Made by a program: the position numbers and the translations under genes. The notes below the pieces were generated by a model. It made no database searches and was not told the DNA's origin. It was given only the letters and a program-made list of their open reading frames with translations. Shown here one piece after another: positions 53,498-63,209 of a stretch of 64,000 bases of DNA. The stretch covers positions 1-64,000 of the forward strand of contig NZ_CANMSS010000001.1 of assembly GCF_947500695.1 (NCBI RefSeq), read 5' to 3'. This stretch comes from an uncultured Pseudoteredinibacter sp. (GTDB taxonomy: Bacteria > Pseudomonadota > Gammaproteobacteria > Pseudomonadales > Cellvibrionaceae). Position 1 is the stretch's first letter; every line of letters begins with the position of its first letter.

Positions 53498-54898
53498 ATG
53501 TCAATTTTGCCAAAGACCTTGAGTCAACGCCTGTGGTACAGCCTTGTTTGTTGTGTGTTATTAAGTTCTCTATTAACGGCAATCTGTGTCGTCTATTTAG
53601 TGCATATGCCTTGGTTGATGGCCATCGTGTTGTCAGTATTATTCTTGTTGATGCTTGCTGTGGCATGGCGATGGTCTAGCCGTATTGCCAAGGATATATC
53701 AAGCCTGGAGGTGGCGCTGTTAAACTTAAGCGATGCCAATTTTAGCGTTTCCATGCCCAAGGCTGAGCTGCCTGAGATGCAGGCTATTGTTCAGCGCATG
53801 AATCGCAGCTTTAGCGATCTTCGTAGCCAGCGTCAAAGTATTTACCAGCGCGAGCTAATGCTTGATACCATGATAGAAACCTCGCCGGTGGCGATGATCT
53901 TATGTGGCTCGAGCGGGCATATTTTCTTCGCGAATGCCGCCGCAAGAGCCTTATTATTTCAAGGGCGCCGTTGTGAAGGACTTCATCTGGTTGAAGCTTT
54001 AAGTGAAAGCAAAGGTGATGATGGAGAGGAGTTCTCTAGAGTTATTTTACAAGGGCGAGAGACCTTTTTTAGTTTGCTGCTAAATGCTAAACATCAACAA
54101 GATCAGTCCTTGGAAAGCGAGCAAGGAGAGAAGTCGGATCAAGCCGATATGATAAGTGGCTTGCGCAGTTTTCATTATCTATGCAGCGAATTTAGCATTG
54201 ATCGACAAAGTCATCGTTTGCACTTATTAAAAGACATTACCCGTGAAGTTAATCGCCAAGAAGCGGCAAGCTGGAAGAAGACTATTAGAGTAATAAGCCA
54301 CGAGCTTAACAATTCTCTTGCGCCTATCTCTTCCATGGCGCATTCTTGCCAAACTCTACTGGAGCGTGATGATCACGAGCGCTTGGCAATGGTATTGAAG
54401 CGTATAGAATCTGGAGTCGGCTCACTGCATGAGTTTATTCAGCGCTATGCCAGCTTTGCTCGTCTTCCGAAACCTCAATTATCGCCCTTGAGCTGGAACA
54501 GTTTTGTGCAACAACTACAAGAACATTTTCAATTTAGCTGCCCAGATGGTATTCCCGATTGGGAGCTAGAAGCTGATAATGCACAGCTGCAACAAGCGCT
54601 AGTCAATCTGCTTAAAAACGCTCATGAATCGGGCTCTGAGTCAGATAAAATTTTGATACGTTTTAAAGAGCTACAGCAGGGCACCCGTATCGAGGTTATC
54701 GATCAAGGTGGGGGTATGAGTAGCGAAGTTATGGAGCAAGCTCTATTGCCATTTTATTCTACCAAGCCTTTAGGCTCCGGTATTGGCTTGGCTTTGTGTC
54801 GAGAAATTGTTGAAGCTCATCAAGGGCAGATGAGCTTAGACAATTATCGTGGTGGCCTTAGAGTTTCGATCAGCTTGCCTAATAAGCTAGATGTTTAG
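53498..54898 (+). CDS. Membrane histidine kinase partner of the NtrC-type regulator
   Basis: The 466-residue kinase has two N-terminal helices separated by a very short loop (about 15-58, so little periplasmic sensor), a HAMP-like linker, a PAS-like region (about 115-240), the dimerisation helix with His268 in ISHELNNSLAPISSM and a HATPase domain (NLLKNAHESG; DQGGGM; GSGIGLALCREI). The signal is probably sensed in or at the membrane, as in NtrY-like kinases. It is 75 bp after the regulator. Confidence 0.92.
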   Translation: MSILPKTLSQRLWYSLVCCVLLSSLLTAICVVYLVHMPWLMAIVLSVLFLLMLAVAWRWSSRIAKDISSLEVALLNLSDANFSVSMPKAELPEMQAIVQRMNRSFSDLRSQRQSIYQRELMLDTMIETSPVAMILCGSSGHIFFANAAARALLFQGRRCEGLHLVEALSESKGDDGEEFSRVILQGRETFFSLLLNAKHQQDQSLESEQGEKSDQADMISGLRSFHYLCSEFSIDRQSHRLHLLKDITREVNRQEAASWKKTIRVISHELNNSLAPISSMAHSCQTLLERDDHERLAMVLKRIESGVGSLHEFIQRYASFARLPKPQLSPLSWNSFVQQLQEHFQFSCPDGIPDWELEADNAQLQQALVNLLKNAHESGSESDKILIRFKELQQGTRIEVIDQGGGMSSEVMEQALLPFYSTKPLGSGIGLALCREIVEAHQGQMSLDNYRGGLRVSISLPNKLDV

Positions 54899-54917
54899 GA
54901 TTTAGATCAAGCATAGA

Positions 54918-54936
54918 AAGGGCACCTAGCGCCCTT
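54918..54936. terminator. Hairpin between convergent genes
   Basis: AAGGGC (54918-54923) and GCCCTT (54931-54936) form a short stem between the kinase and the beta-propeller gene; it could terminate both but lacks a long T-tract. Confidence 0.5.
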
Positions 54937-54939
54937 GAA

Positions 54940-57630
54940 TTAATCAGCATCCGGAACATAATCTGGGATATTATCGCCCCAGTCGGCGCCCCATAAACGG
55001 CCACCCTCATAGTACAATACGCGATTCTCAAACAGCGTTGATCGACCTCGCAGTGCTGCCGAAAATTTGTTTGATGATATGCTGCTTACAAATTCACCCT
55101 CGTAGGTGATGAGCTCACTTACCTTGTCGAAATCCGAGTAATCATCATTAAATTCAAATTCAACCAGACCGCTGGCTTGCCTTAGAACTCCTCGGGTTAA
55201 GACCATAGGTATGGCAAATCGAGCGGGGCGCTGTGCAGATTTCTCTAACATACTAAAAGCGTGATGACTTTTGCTAACCGCATTTGTGCTACCTTTACCC
55301 CCAACTTCTAGGAGCTTAAGTAGGGTAGGTTGTTTGGCGTTGCTGATGTCAAATAAGCTGAGTTGATTTCCGGTTTCCTGTCCAAAGGCATCGGCGGCGC
55401 GGCCCACCCCTAGAAGTTTGTCATTGGGCAGTGGGTGCAAATACTCTGAAAACCCTGGTACTTCCAATACGCCCTCAATAAACGGAGCCTTATGATCTTC
55501 TAAATTGACAACATAGAGTGGGTCGATTCTTTCAAAAGTGACGGCGTACATTTTATTGCCGACAAAGCGAGTGGCTTCTAAGCGTTCGTTTGGTTTGCCT
55601 AGTGGTTCAGGTTTTGCGAGACTGGGTAAATAGGCTTTATACGTTAAAAAACCTTCTCTCTTCTCTGAAGGCGTCAAGATCGATAGTTTATATCGGCTAA
55701 TCCCAAGCTCGGTAAATTGCGTGACGACAGCGAGGTCACCCTTGCTTTCACTTAGCCTAAAGGACGCTAGATCTGAATGCTCATCGAGATAACCATCGAC
55801 GCTGCCGCTGCCAGCATAGCTAAGCTCCTGATCCAAGTTTACCTTATGAATTTGAGTGCTATAGGAATAAGACGAGAAGCTGTTTGGAGCTCCACTGCGG
55901 TAGCTATCAGCACTGGTGACAAGATATGCTGCATTAGTAGACATGTATACGGTTTCTAAATGTCCTGCTAAGGCGACGGTTTTAATGTTCTGGGGGTCAC
56001 TTAAGCTTATACGAGTCAGCATCATGAAATTACTTGCAGGGTATCGCTTGCCGGCCAGCACGTATGTGTTGTCCTTATTCAGCGCGGCCTGCCATTCGCC
56101 TTCTGCTGGTCTGACTTGAGGTACCAATTCTTCCAGGCTTAGTTCAGCTAAAGCAGTTTTCAGTTGTTGCTTTTGCGCTGGGTCCCAGCTTACATTCACA
56201 TTGGTAACACTGCGCCAAAGTACATAGAGATTATCGTCTATACGGCGGCTACTAATAGCATAACCGGATAATGCGATACGCTGAGGGTCTTTTAAGTTAC
56301 ATTCATCCCGCTCGTAAACGTCTACATAACTGTGACCGCCTTGCCAGACTTCATCTTGTTGCCAGGCATCACCGTAATGTTGCAAATAACTGGAGCTTAC
56401 CGTCGCGACATGAGAGTCATTTAGATAGAGACCAAAGTCATTGGGGTTTGAAATTGTTTCGCCTTCACTAGAGGCTTGAAAAGGTGTTTTCGTAAACCAC
56501 TCTTTTGAGGCAATGCTGCCGTCATCATTCAGCGAATAGCTGGCGATACTATTGTTTTTGTCGCTGGGAAAGGTAAAGGCGCAGTGGCTATCGGTTTTGA
56601 TAAAATCGATTTCATCAACGCCCTGTTCTTGTAAGTTTGTGCTGGAAACTGCAGAGCTCGTATTACTGGCGGGTGGGGCAGGTGAAAAATCTGCATGTAT
56701 TCTCGGCCTTAAACTGGAGTATCCATCCCTTAGATACTGCGCAAGGCCTTCACTTTCATTGAAACGGCTAAGTTTGAAAAAAGAAGGTCTCTCGCTCTCC
56801 GCCTCAGACAGCATATGAATAGGGGAGTTATTCAAAGCCCAAGGGCTTTCTTGTTCCAGTTGGATGCGAACCTGTCCCCGTTTTTGCTGACTAAAACTAA
56901 AGTTAGCGCTACCTGCCTTGGTGCCAGTCGGTGCAGTACCGGCGCAGCTAAAGCATCTGCCATCAAACTTAAGCAGTTCAATATCAGGTTTTACCCCTCC
57001 ATTGCTGCCATAAAGCCAGGTCGGTGCACCGGCCTCATCATAATAATAGTAGAGACCGAACTGCCAGCGTTGCTGCTCTACGTAAGTAAAACCATAGCCG
57101 GAATTTTGAGGGTTAAACCATAAGCCCGTTTTTGGTTCTTCTGCACTTATATTACTCTGAGCGAAAGGCTCTAGTTCTAGTGCAGTACTGCCACCTTGTA
57201 CTTCAATATTGGCGCTTATGGATATAGGGTTGTTTACCTCAAAGCTAATCTTCCCTTCTTTAACAAAGCCTTCGTATTTTTCCGTTTCAGTATTCCAGCT
57301 GTGCAACAGTAGGTCTGTCTCATACTTACCATCAACGAGTTCAGCTTGTGCGGTATACCAAATCGGCTTGCGGTCGCGGCTATAGGTATACAAAACGATA
57401 AATACAATATCTTCAGCGAATTGAATATCGAGGCCATGACCGTTGTGATGACGTGACCACCACAAACCTGATTGAAACAAAGGAAGTTCTTCATAGACTG
57501 TCGCGGCATCCTCCTTGGTGAGAAGGTAGGTAGGGACATTGAGTCCGCCAGATGAAGACACGCTATAGAGTGCCAGCGCGAAAGCGAGAGAAATAATACG
57601 AGTTGGCTTGCGAATGGAAAAAGACAGCAT
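54940..57630 (-). CDS. Secreted beta-propeller-domain protein, copy 1
   Basis: The 896-residue protein starts at ATG 57630, behind AAAGGAAAA, with a signal peptide (about 1-28). Residues ~30-280 hold two repeats of a Trp-rich module (SGLWWSRHHNGHGLDIQFAED and TGLWFNPQNSGYGFTYVEQ, each followed by an aromatic strand pattern and IWYTAQ/TWLYGS). The remaining ~560 residues match the Beta_propel family, whose hallmark is the LQEQGVDEIDFIKTD segment. The function is unknown; both parts suggest an exported or surface protein. A paralogue lies just upstream on the same strand. Confidence 0.85.
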   Translation of the reverse strand: MLSFSIRKPTRIISLAFALALYSVSSSGGLNVPTYLLTKEDAATVYEELPLFQSGLWWSRHHNGHGLDIQFAEDIVFIVLYTYSRDRKPIWYTAQAELVDGKYETDLLLHSWNTETEKYEGFVKEGKISFEVNNPISISANIEVQGGSTALELEPFAQSNISAEEPKTGLWFNPQNSGYGFTYVEQQRWQFGLYYYYDEAGAPTWLYGSNGGVKPDIELLKFDGRCFSCAGTAPTGTKAGSANFSFSQQKRGQVRIQLEQESPWALNNSPIHMLSEAESERPSFFKLSRFNESEGLAQYLRDGYSSLRPRIHADFSPAPPASNTSSAVSSTNLQEQGVDEIDFIKTDSHCAFTFPSDKNNSIASYSLNDDGSIASKEWFTKTPFQASSEGETISNPNDFGLYLNDSHVATVSSSYLQHYGDAWQQDEVWQGGHSYVDVYERDECNLKDPQRIALSGYAISSRRIDDNLYVLWRSVTNVNVSWDPAQKQQLKTALAELSLEELVPQVRPAEGEWQAALNKDNTYVLAGKRYPASNFMMLTRISLSDPQNIKTVALAGHLETVYMSTNAAYLVTSADSYRSGAPNSFSSYSYSTQIHKVNLDQELSYAGSGSVDGYLDEHSDLASFRLSESKGDLAVVTQFTELGISRYKLSILTPSEKREGFLTYKAYLPSLAKPEPLGKPNERLEATRFVGNKMYAVTFERIDPLYVVNLEDHKAPFIEGVLEVPGFSEYLHPLPNDKLLGVGRAADAFGQETGNQLSLFDISNAKQPTLLKLLEVGGKGSTNAVSKSHHAFSMLEKSAQRPARFAIPMVLTRGVLRQASGLVEFEFNDDYSDFDKVSELITYEGEFVSSISSNKFSAALRGRSTLFENRVLYYEGGRLWGADWGDNIPDYVPDAD

Positions 57631-57765
57631 GATATTTTCCTTTGGCTGAAAGGCCCGACTGCTGTAATTGCAGTGCATCCCTGGGTGATTTTGTTTAAGT
57701 ATACCTCTATTTACTATGGGAATATGTTATATAGGGCGTCAAATCCACCTTAATCGTTTAACGGC

Positions 57766-57804
57766 AAAATTGAACTGATAGTCGCATTGCGACTATCAGT
57801 TCAA
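57766..57804 (-). terminator. Perfect-stem intrinsic terminator between the paralogues
   Basis: A 16-bp perfect stem (TTGAACTGATAGTCGC with its complement, loop of 3 nt, 57770-57804) is followed on the minus strand by TTTT (57769-57766). It would end transcription of the copy-2 gene before copy 1. Confidence 0.85.
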
Positions 57805-57822
57805 AGTTAATCCAGGGTTCAT

Positions 57823-57930
57823 TAAGCTTTCACCCAGCTCCTTTGAGGCCACTCTATTGAGCAAGTAGCGCGGCAGTTTTACGGTAATATGGTACCGGCA
57901 GGCTCGTTTGAAATTAGCTAACTATACCTG
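57823..57930 (-). pseudogene. Remnant of an acyl-CoA ligase 3' end
   Basis: Read on the minus strand, about 33 codons align with the last part of the ligase encoded at 60866-62443. The shared residues include A-FK-A, HI, LPR-LLN-VA and KEL-E-L, 19 of 32 identical by eye. An in-frame TAG at 57924 interrupts the upstream part and no start exists. Together with the neighbouring gene order this marks an old tandem duplication. The rest of the gap 57631-57988 holds the terminator and the copy-1 promoter region. Confidence 0.75.
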
Positions 57931-57988
57931 CCTATGCCTTGGAAGTTTCCGTAAAACAGCGACTTATACTGAGCGATAAGTGGAGCAT

Positions 57989-60688
57989 TTAATTGGGGGC
58001 TGGAACATAGTCTGGAACTTTATCCCCCCAGACACCGCCCCAAAGACGACCGCCTTCATAATATAGAATGCGATTATCAAAAAGAATAGAGCGCCCCCGT
58101 AATACTGTATCTTGTGTTTTCCAGTGAACCTGTTGTTGATCCGTGTAGGGGAATAGTTCGCCAGCTCTTGCAAAGTCTGAATAATCGTCATTGAGTTCAA
58201 ACTCAACTAGGCCGCTGGCTTGCCAATTTGTTTTAAGGTGGGGCAGGCCTATTGGTGCGTCATAAATCCGCATTGGGATTGCAAAGCGAGCCTCTCGATT
58301 TTCTCCCTTGGGAAGATAGCTAAAACCGTGATGGCTAAGTACAGTTGCATTATCACTGTTGGCTTTGCCAATAACGACCCTCTTAATTAAATAAGGTTCT
58401 GTAGGGTTGCTAATATCGAAAAGACTAACTTGGTTGCCATTAGTTCGGCCTTCCCTATCCGCTGCATAGCCTACGCCCACTAACTTGTCGTTGGGAAGCG
58501 GATGTAGATATTTGGAAAAGCCGGGTACTTCTAGGACACCTTCTATAAAAGGGTCGCTATGATCTTCTAAATTGACCACATATAGCGGGTCGCTCTGTTT
58601 AGACGTTACGGCATACATTTTATCGTTAATAAACCGTGTCGCTGCTAGTTTCTTATTGATTTCCCCCAAAGGTTCAGGGCGTCGCTCATTGGGTAAAACT
58701 GATTTATAGGTCAATATGCCTTTTCGTATTTCCGAAGGGCCGATAATAGAAAGCTTGTAGCGTAGATCTGAATTGTCACCGTATTGGGTAACAACGGCTA
58801 GGTTACCCTTGGATTCGCTGAATCGGAATGACGCTAGCTCTGAGCTATCTTCAATAAATCCGTCAACACTGCCGCTGCCCTCATAGTTCATTTCTTCTTG
58901 CAAACTAAACTTATGGATTTGGGTGCTATAAAAGTAGCGACTAAAACCAGAAGGAGAACCGTTGCGATAGGGTTGAGTGCTGGACGCGATATAGACAGCA
59001 TTTGCTGACATATAAAATGCTTCGCTTTGGCCAGCTATCGCAATGGTTTTTACATTTTCGGGGTTGTTTAGATCGATTCGCGAAAGCAGTAAAAAGTTGC
59101 TTGCTGGATTGGCCTGCCCACCTAGTAGGTAGGTATTGTCTTTATTTAGCACGGGTTGCCAATAACCGCCACCCAAGCGAATATGGGGGACTAAGTCTCT
59201 AAGGGGGCGATTGGCCACGGCCTGTTGCAATTCTTCTTTAGTCGACGAGGTTAAGCGGACTCCTATATCAGGGACGCTGCGCCATAAAACATACAAAGCG
59301 TTATCGATACGCCGACTGTCAACGGTGTACCCACCTAATGAAACTAGTTCTGACGATTCAAGCTGGCACTCATTACGCTGGTGTATATCAATATAGCTTG
59401 TACCTCCTTGCCAGCTTTGGTCTTCATTCCAGCCATTTTCATAGTAGCGCAGGTAACGGGTACTTATTGTTGCTAGGTGAGACTCAGTTAGGTATAGCCC
59501 CAGATCATTGAGGTCGGTTAAGCGTGTATTATCAGCACTGAAATAGGAACGCTTGCCAAAATATGTTTTGCTATTGATATGCCCTTCTTTATCAATCTCA
59601 AAGCTAGCGACTGAGTTCCTACTGTCACTTGGAAAGGTGAAAGCGCAAGCGCCATCACTCTTGAGATAATCTATTTCATCTACACCTTTTTCTTGAATAT
59701 TAGTATTAGAGATGGCTGGGCTCGACGACTGGGTTCCAGGCCCTGCTGAAAAGTCTAGCGTTCTGCCTACGGTCAAATTACTAAAACCGTCACGCAAATA
59801 TTGCGTAAAGTTATCGCTATCTTTAAAACGGCTTAGTCTGATAAAAGAAGGTCGATCGCTTTCGGCTTGGCTAAGCATTTGAATCTCAATGTTTTGCAAT
59901 GCCCATTGGCTTTCTTGCTCTAGGTCGATTTTGATCCGTGCCTGCTTTTGACTACTAAAATCGAAAGTCGCGGTACCAGTTTTAGAGGATAACCTACCTG
60001 TGAGTCTGTCTGGGCAGCTGAGGCAGTTTCCTTTATGGCGATCTAGCCTGATGTTCTCATTACTGCGGCCGCTGCCCCAATACCAGATAGGTTCACCTTT
60101 TTCGTTATAGAAATAGAACAAACCAAATTTCCAACGTTGCTGTTCAATATAGCTAAAGCCATAGCCTGGGTTTTTGGGGTTAAACCATAATCCTGTTCGA
60201 GGTAGTATATCTTCACTAACATTACTCTGAGCAAAAGGTTCTAAGTCCACCTGCACGGGGCCTGTTATCACCTGAATATTGGCGCTAATTGATAGTGGGC
60301 TGTTGATCTGAAATTGGATACTGCCTTCTTTAATATAGCCGTCGTGCTGATGGGTTTTTGTGTTCCAGCTGTGTTTAAGTAAATCAGCCGAAAATTGCCC
60401 ATCAACAAGCGGGCCTTGAGCGGTATACCAGATAGGATCGTTGAATCGGTCGAAGGTATACAAGACAATAAAGACAATATCCTCTGCGAATTGGATATCC
60501 AAACCATTACCGCTGTGTTTTGGTGACCACCAAAGACCAGATTGAAACTCAGGTAGCTCTTCATAATGACTGGCTGCATCCTGAGGGCTTTGAGCGTGGA
60601 GCTTGTGACCGCATAAACTCGCCAGGACTATGCTTAGGCCTAGAAAAAGAGCATGGGATTGGCTTTTAAACTGGAGGCTAGACAGCAT
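57989..60688 (-). CDS. Secreted beta-propeller-domain protein, copy 2
   Basis: The 899-residue protein has a signal peptide (about 1-32, ending KLHAQS), the same two Trp-rich modules (SGLWWSPKHSGNGLDIQFAED and TGLWFNPKNPGYGFSYIEQ) and the Beta_propel hallmark IQEKGVDEIDYLKSD. It aligns with copy 1 end to end, with both proteins ending GGxWGDxVPDYVP. Divergence is moderate, so the duplication is not recent. It lies between the ligase gene and the ligase remnant. Confidence 0.85.
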   Translation of the reverse strand: MLSSLQFKSQSHALFLGLSIVLASLCGHKLHAQSPQDAASHYEELPEFQSGLWWSPKHSGNGLDIQFAEDIVFIVLYTFDRFNDPIWYTAQGPLVDGQFSADLLKHSWNTKTHQHDGYIKEGSIQFQINSPLSISANIQVITGPVQVDLEPFAQSNVSEDILPRTGLWFNPKNPGYGFSYIEQQRWKFGLFYFYNEKGEPIWYWGSGRSNENIRLDRHKGNCLSCPDRLTGRLSSKTGTATFDFSSQKQARIKIDLEQESQWALQNIEIQMLSQAESDRPSFIRLSRFKDSDNFTQYLRDGFSNLTVGRTLDFSAGPGTQSSSPAISNTNIQEKGVDEIDYLKSDGACAFTFPSDSRNSVASFEIDKEGHINSKTYFGKRSYFSADNTRLTDLNDLGLYLTESHLATISTRYLRYYENGWNEDQSWQGGTSYIDIHQRNECQLESSELVSLGGYTVDSRRIDNALYVLWRSVPDIGVRLTSSTKEELQQAVANRPLRDLVPHIRLGGGYWQPVLNKDNTYLLGGQANPASNFLLLSRIDLNNPENVKTIAIAGQSEAFYMSANAVYIASSTQPYRNGSPSGFSRYFYSTQIHKFSLQEEMNYEGSGSVDGFIEDSSELASFRFSESKGNLAVVTQYGDNSDLRYKLSIIGPSEIRKGILTYKSVLPNERRPEPLGEINKKLAATRFINDKMYAVTSKQSDPLYVVNLEDHSDPFIEGVLEVPGFSKYLHPLPNDKLVGVGYAADREGRTNGNQVSLFDISNPTEPYLIKRVVIGKANSDNATVLSHHGFSYLPKGENREARFAIPMRIYDAPIGLPHLKTNWQASGLVEFELNDDYSDFARAGELFPYTDQQQVHWKTQDTVLRGRSILFDNRILYYEGGRLWGGVWGDKVPDYVPAPN

Positions 60689-60865
60689 AATATCTTCCTT
60701 GGGCTGTATTGGTCGGACAGGAATTCAATGTTACCGTGGACTAATGGCTCGTTATTATACACTGCTTGATAAAACTTGTGAGGCACCTAGGAAGTATAAG
60801 GTGCCAGCTTGCGGCTATTCCACATGTAGATGCACGGCTGAATAATGCACAACCGTACTTGGGCT

Positions 60866-62443
60866 TTATACAGAGAGAAGTTTCTCTCGAAGCTCTTTTT
60901 TGGCGACTTTATTGAGCAAAGAGCGTGGTAACTCTTCGACGATATGAAACTCACGGGCCTGTTTAAAATCGGCTAGCTGACTAAGTTGGTGCTGCTGTAG
61001 CTTTTTGATCAGCTCTTGATCGCTTAGCTCGGTCCCGAGTAGTGGACTTCTTATGATAAAGGCGGCTGGAACTTCGTCCAACATATCGTGGGGTTTACCT
61101 ACCACAGCCACCTCGTCTACCAAGCCGCTAGCCATAATAACGGCTTCAACTTCAGAGGCAGCGACATTCTCACCGCCGACTTTAAGCATATCTTTGGCTC
61201 TATCGGCAAAGAAATAGTTACCCGCGTCATCTAGAGTGATTCGGTCACCCGTTTCAAACCAACCATCCACAAAACTCTTGGCTGTAGCCTCCGGGTCGCC
61301 TAAATATTCTTTAAATAGATTAATACCGGCAATGCCACGAATAAACAAATCGCCAGTTTCACCTGCTTTAACCGGATCCCCATGCTCGTTGCGAACGCTA
61401 ATCTCATAGCCATGGCAGGGGCGTCCAATACACATTTCAGGCCCTGGGTGGTTTAAATCTCCGGTGATTGCTTGGGTTATGGTTTCGGTCATGCCGTAAA
61501 GTCCGAAAGTCTTCACCTTAAAATGTTCTTCAATGCTGGGTAGGGCAACGGCGGGTGTCCAAAAACGGAAGTGATGCTCAGGAACCGCTTCTTCCATTAA
61601 GGCTTTAATGCAAAACGGGATCATCGATGCCCAGCTGGCTTTGTACTGCAGAGCGGGTCGCCAGAAGTGTGTTTTAGAAAAGCGTGGTTGTAAAATATAA
61701 GTACCACCCACCCATAAACTACCTAGTAAGGAATAGGACTGGTTATTGGTGTGAAAGAGCGGCAAAAAGGCTTGGCAAACATCATCGTGATGCAGGGCAA
61801 AGTTTCGAGCGTTGGTTTGAGCGCCCCAGATTGCATTGGCGTGGGTCCAGAGTACAGCTTTCGGGCGAGAAGTGGTGCCGGAGGTAAACTGGATAGACAG
61901 ATTCTCATGAGTTTGCGGTTGAGCATTCAGCGGCAGCTCTTGATCTGCGATTAGCTCATCAAAGGCTAGCAGCTGATCGTTATCGACATTGTCAGTGCAG
62001 GCAATAAATTCTAACGATGGAGCATCTTTTGGAAGGCTATCAATGAGACTGGCTTGGCTAATGATCGCCTTGGCTGAGGTCTTCTCAATAAAATAGTCCA
62101 TATCCGCTGCGACACTGCGGGTATTGGTCGTGACGGCTACAACACCCAGCAAAGCACAGGCGTACCAGCTAAACAGAAATTCCGGGCAGTTTTCCAAATG
62201 AATAACAACGCTATCCCCTGGCTTGATACCTTTATCGGCTAGGCCTTGGGCGAGACGCCCACCTTGTTGGCAGAAATCCTCGTAACTCCATTGTTTATCT
62301 TCACCTTCAAAGGCGGCCCAAATCAGAAAGGTTTTATCGGGGCACTGTTGACGCCAGTGCTGAAACAATCGCGGTAGATCTCGGCCAGCGACGGCCTGTT
62401 CGAGGGTTTGTGAGCTTTGGCTGTTTGTGTTCATTGTTATCAT
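60866..62443 (-). CDS. AMP-forming acyl-CoA synthetase (CaiC-like)
   Basis: The 525-residue ligase has the AMP-binding signature IQFTSGTTSRPKAVLWTHAN, YGMTETITQAI, the GDRITLDD hinge and the C-terminal catalytic segment with DMLKVGGENVAASEVEAVI and the lysine in LLNKVAKKEL. It activates a carboxylic acid through an acyl-adenylate to the CoA ester. The overall pattern is nearest to crotonobetaine/carnitine and medium-chain acyl-CoA ligases; substrate is uncertain. Either ATG 62443 or 62434 could start it. Confidence 0.9.
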   Translation of the reverse strand: MITMNTNSQSSQTLEQAVAGRDLPRLFQHWRQQCPDKTFLIWAAFEGEDKQWSYEDFCQQGGRLAQGLADKGIKPGDSVVIHLENCPEFLFSWYACALLGVVAVTTNTRSVAADMDYFIEKTSAKAIISQASLIDSLPKDAPSLEFIACTDNVDNDQLLAFDELIADQELPLNAQPQTHENLSIQFTSGTTSRPKAVLWTHANAIWGAQTNARNFALHHDDVCQAFLPLFHTNNQSYSLLGSLWVGGTYILQPRFSKTHFWRPALQYKASWASMIPFCIKALMEEAVPEHHFRFWTPAVALPSIEEHFKVKTFGLYGMTETITQAITGDLNHPGPEMCIGRPCHGYEISVRNEHGDPVKAGETGDLFIRGIAGINLFKEYLGDPEATAKSFVDGWFETGDRITLDDAGNYFFADRAKDMLKVGGENVAASEVEAVIMASGLVDEVAVVGKPHDMLDEVPAAFIIRSPLLGTELSDQELIKKLQQHQLSQLADFKQAREFHIVEELPRSLLNKVAKKELREKLLSV

Positions 62444-62633
62444 TATCCATCCAGTGAAGAAACCCTTGAAAGTATATCGGTATAGGGCTTGGCCTTACTT
62501 GCCAAATTCTTGGTTGTAAAGTGACAATTGCAGCATTTCTATAGGATGATATTGATCTGTGCTCTAACAAGCCATCGCTTTATTTAGTACAGTAAGTTGC
62601 TAATTTATCGGCTAGCACGGGTGGAGAGTGTAA

Positions 62634-63209
62634 ATGACTGAGCATGAAGAGCTACTGCAGGAAGTTCGTGCTTGCCAGCGTTGTGAAGCTGAGTTACCAA
62701 TGGGCCCCAGACCAGTAATTCAGCATCATCCAGATGCAAAAATCCTAATTGTCGGCCAGGCACCTGGGCGTAGAGTGCATGAAAGCGGTAAGCCATTTGA
62801 TGACCCCAGTGGTGTGCGTTTGCGTCAGTGGATGAATATTAGCGCTGAGAAATTTTACGACCCAATACAACTGGCTATTTTGCCAATGGGCTTTTGTTAT
62901 CCGGGAACGGGGCGTTCAGGAGATCTGCCACCGCGTAAAGAATGTCTGCCCTGGCGCGAGCCGTTGATGGGAATGCTACCTAACATCAAGTTAACAATAT
63001 TGTTAGGTCAATACGCCCAGCGCTATCATTTTCCAGATCATAAAGGCAGCTTGACTGATTTGGTAAAACAAGCCGATGTGAAAAACGATCTGATGATTCC
63101 TTTACCGCACCCAAGCCCGAGAAATAACCGATGGTTAAAACAGCAGCCTTGGTTTGAAAGAGATTTTATTCCTTTATTCCAACAACGGTTGTCGAATATA
63201 TCTCTCTAG
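62634..63209 (+). CDS. Uracil-DNA glycosylase superfamily protein
   Basis: The 191-residue protein has the superfamily motif A region (LIVGQAPGRRVHESGKPFDDPSGVRLRQWM) and the C-terminal motif B (PLPHPSPRNNRW). Two early cysteines (CQRC) resemble the Fe-S ligands of family 4, but the later pair is not evident, so cluster binding is doubtful. It may excise uracil or be a non-canonical member. It overlaps the convergent SDR gene by four bases. Confidence 0.85.
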   Translation: MTEHEELLQEVRACQRCEAELPMGPRPVIQHHPDAKILIVGQAPGRRVHESGKPFDDPSGVRLRQWMNISAEKFYDPIQLAILPMGFCYPGTGRSGDLPPRKECLPWREPLMGMLPNIKLTILLGQYAQRYHFPDHKGSLTDLVKQADVKNDLMIPLPHPSPRNNRWLKQQPWFERDFIPLFQQRLSNISL

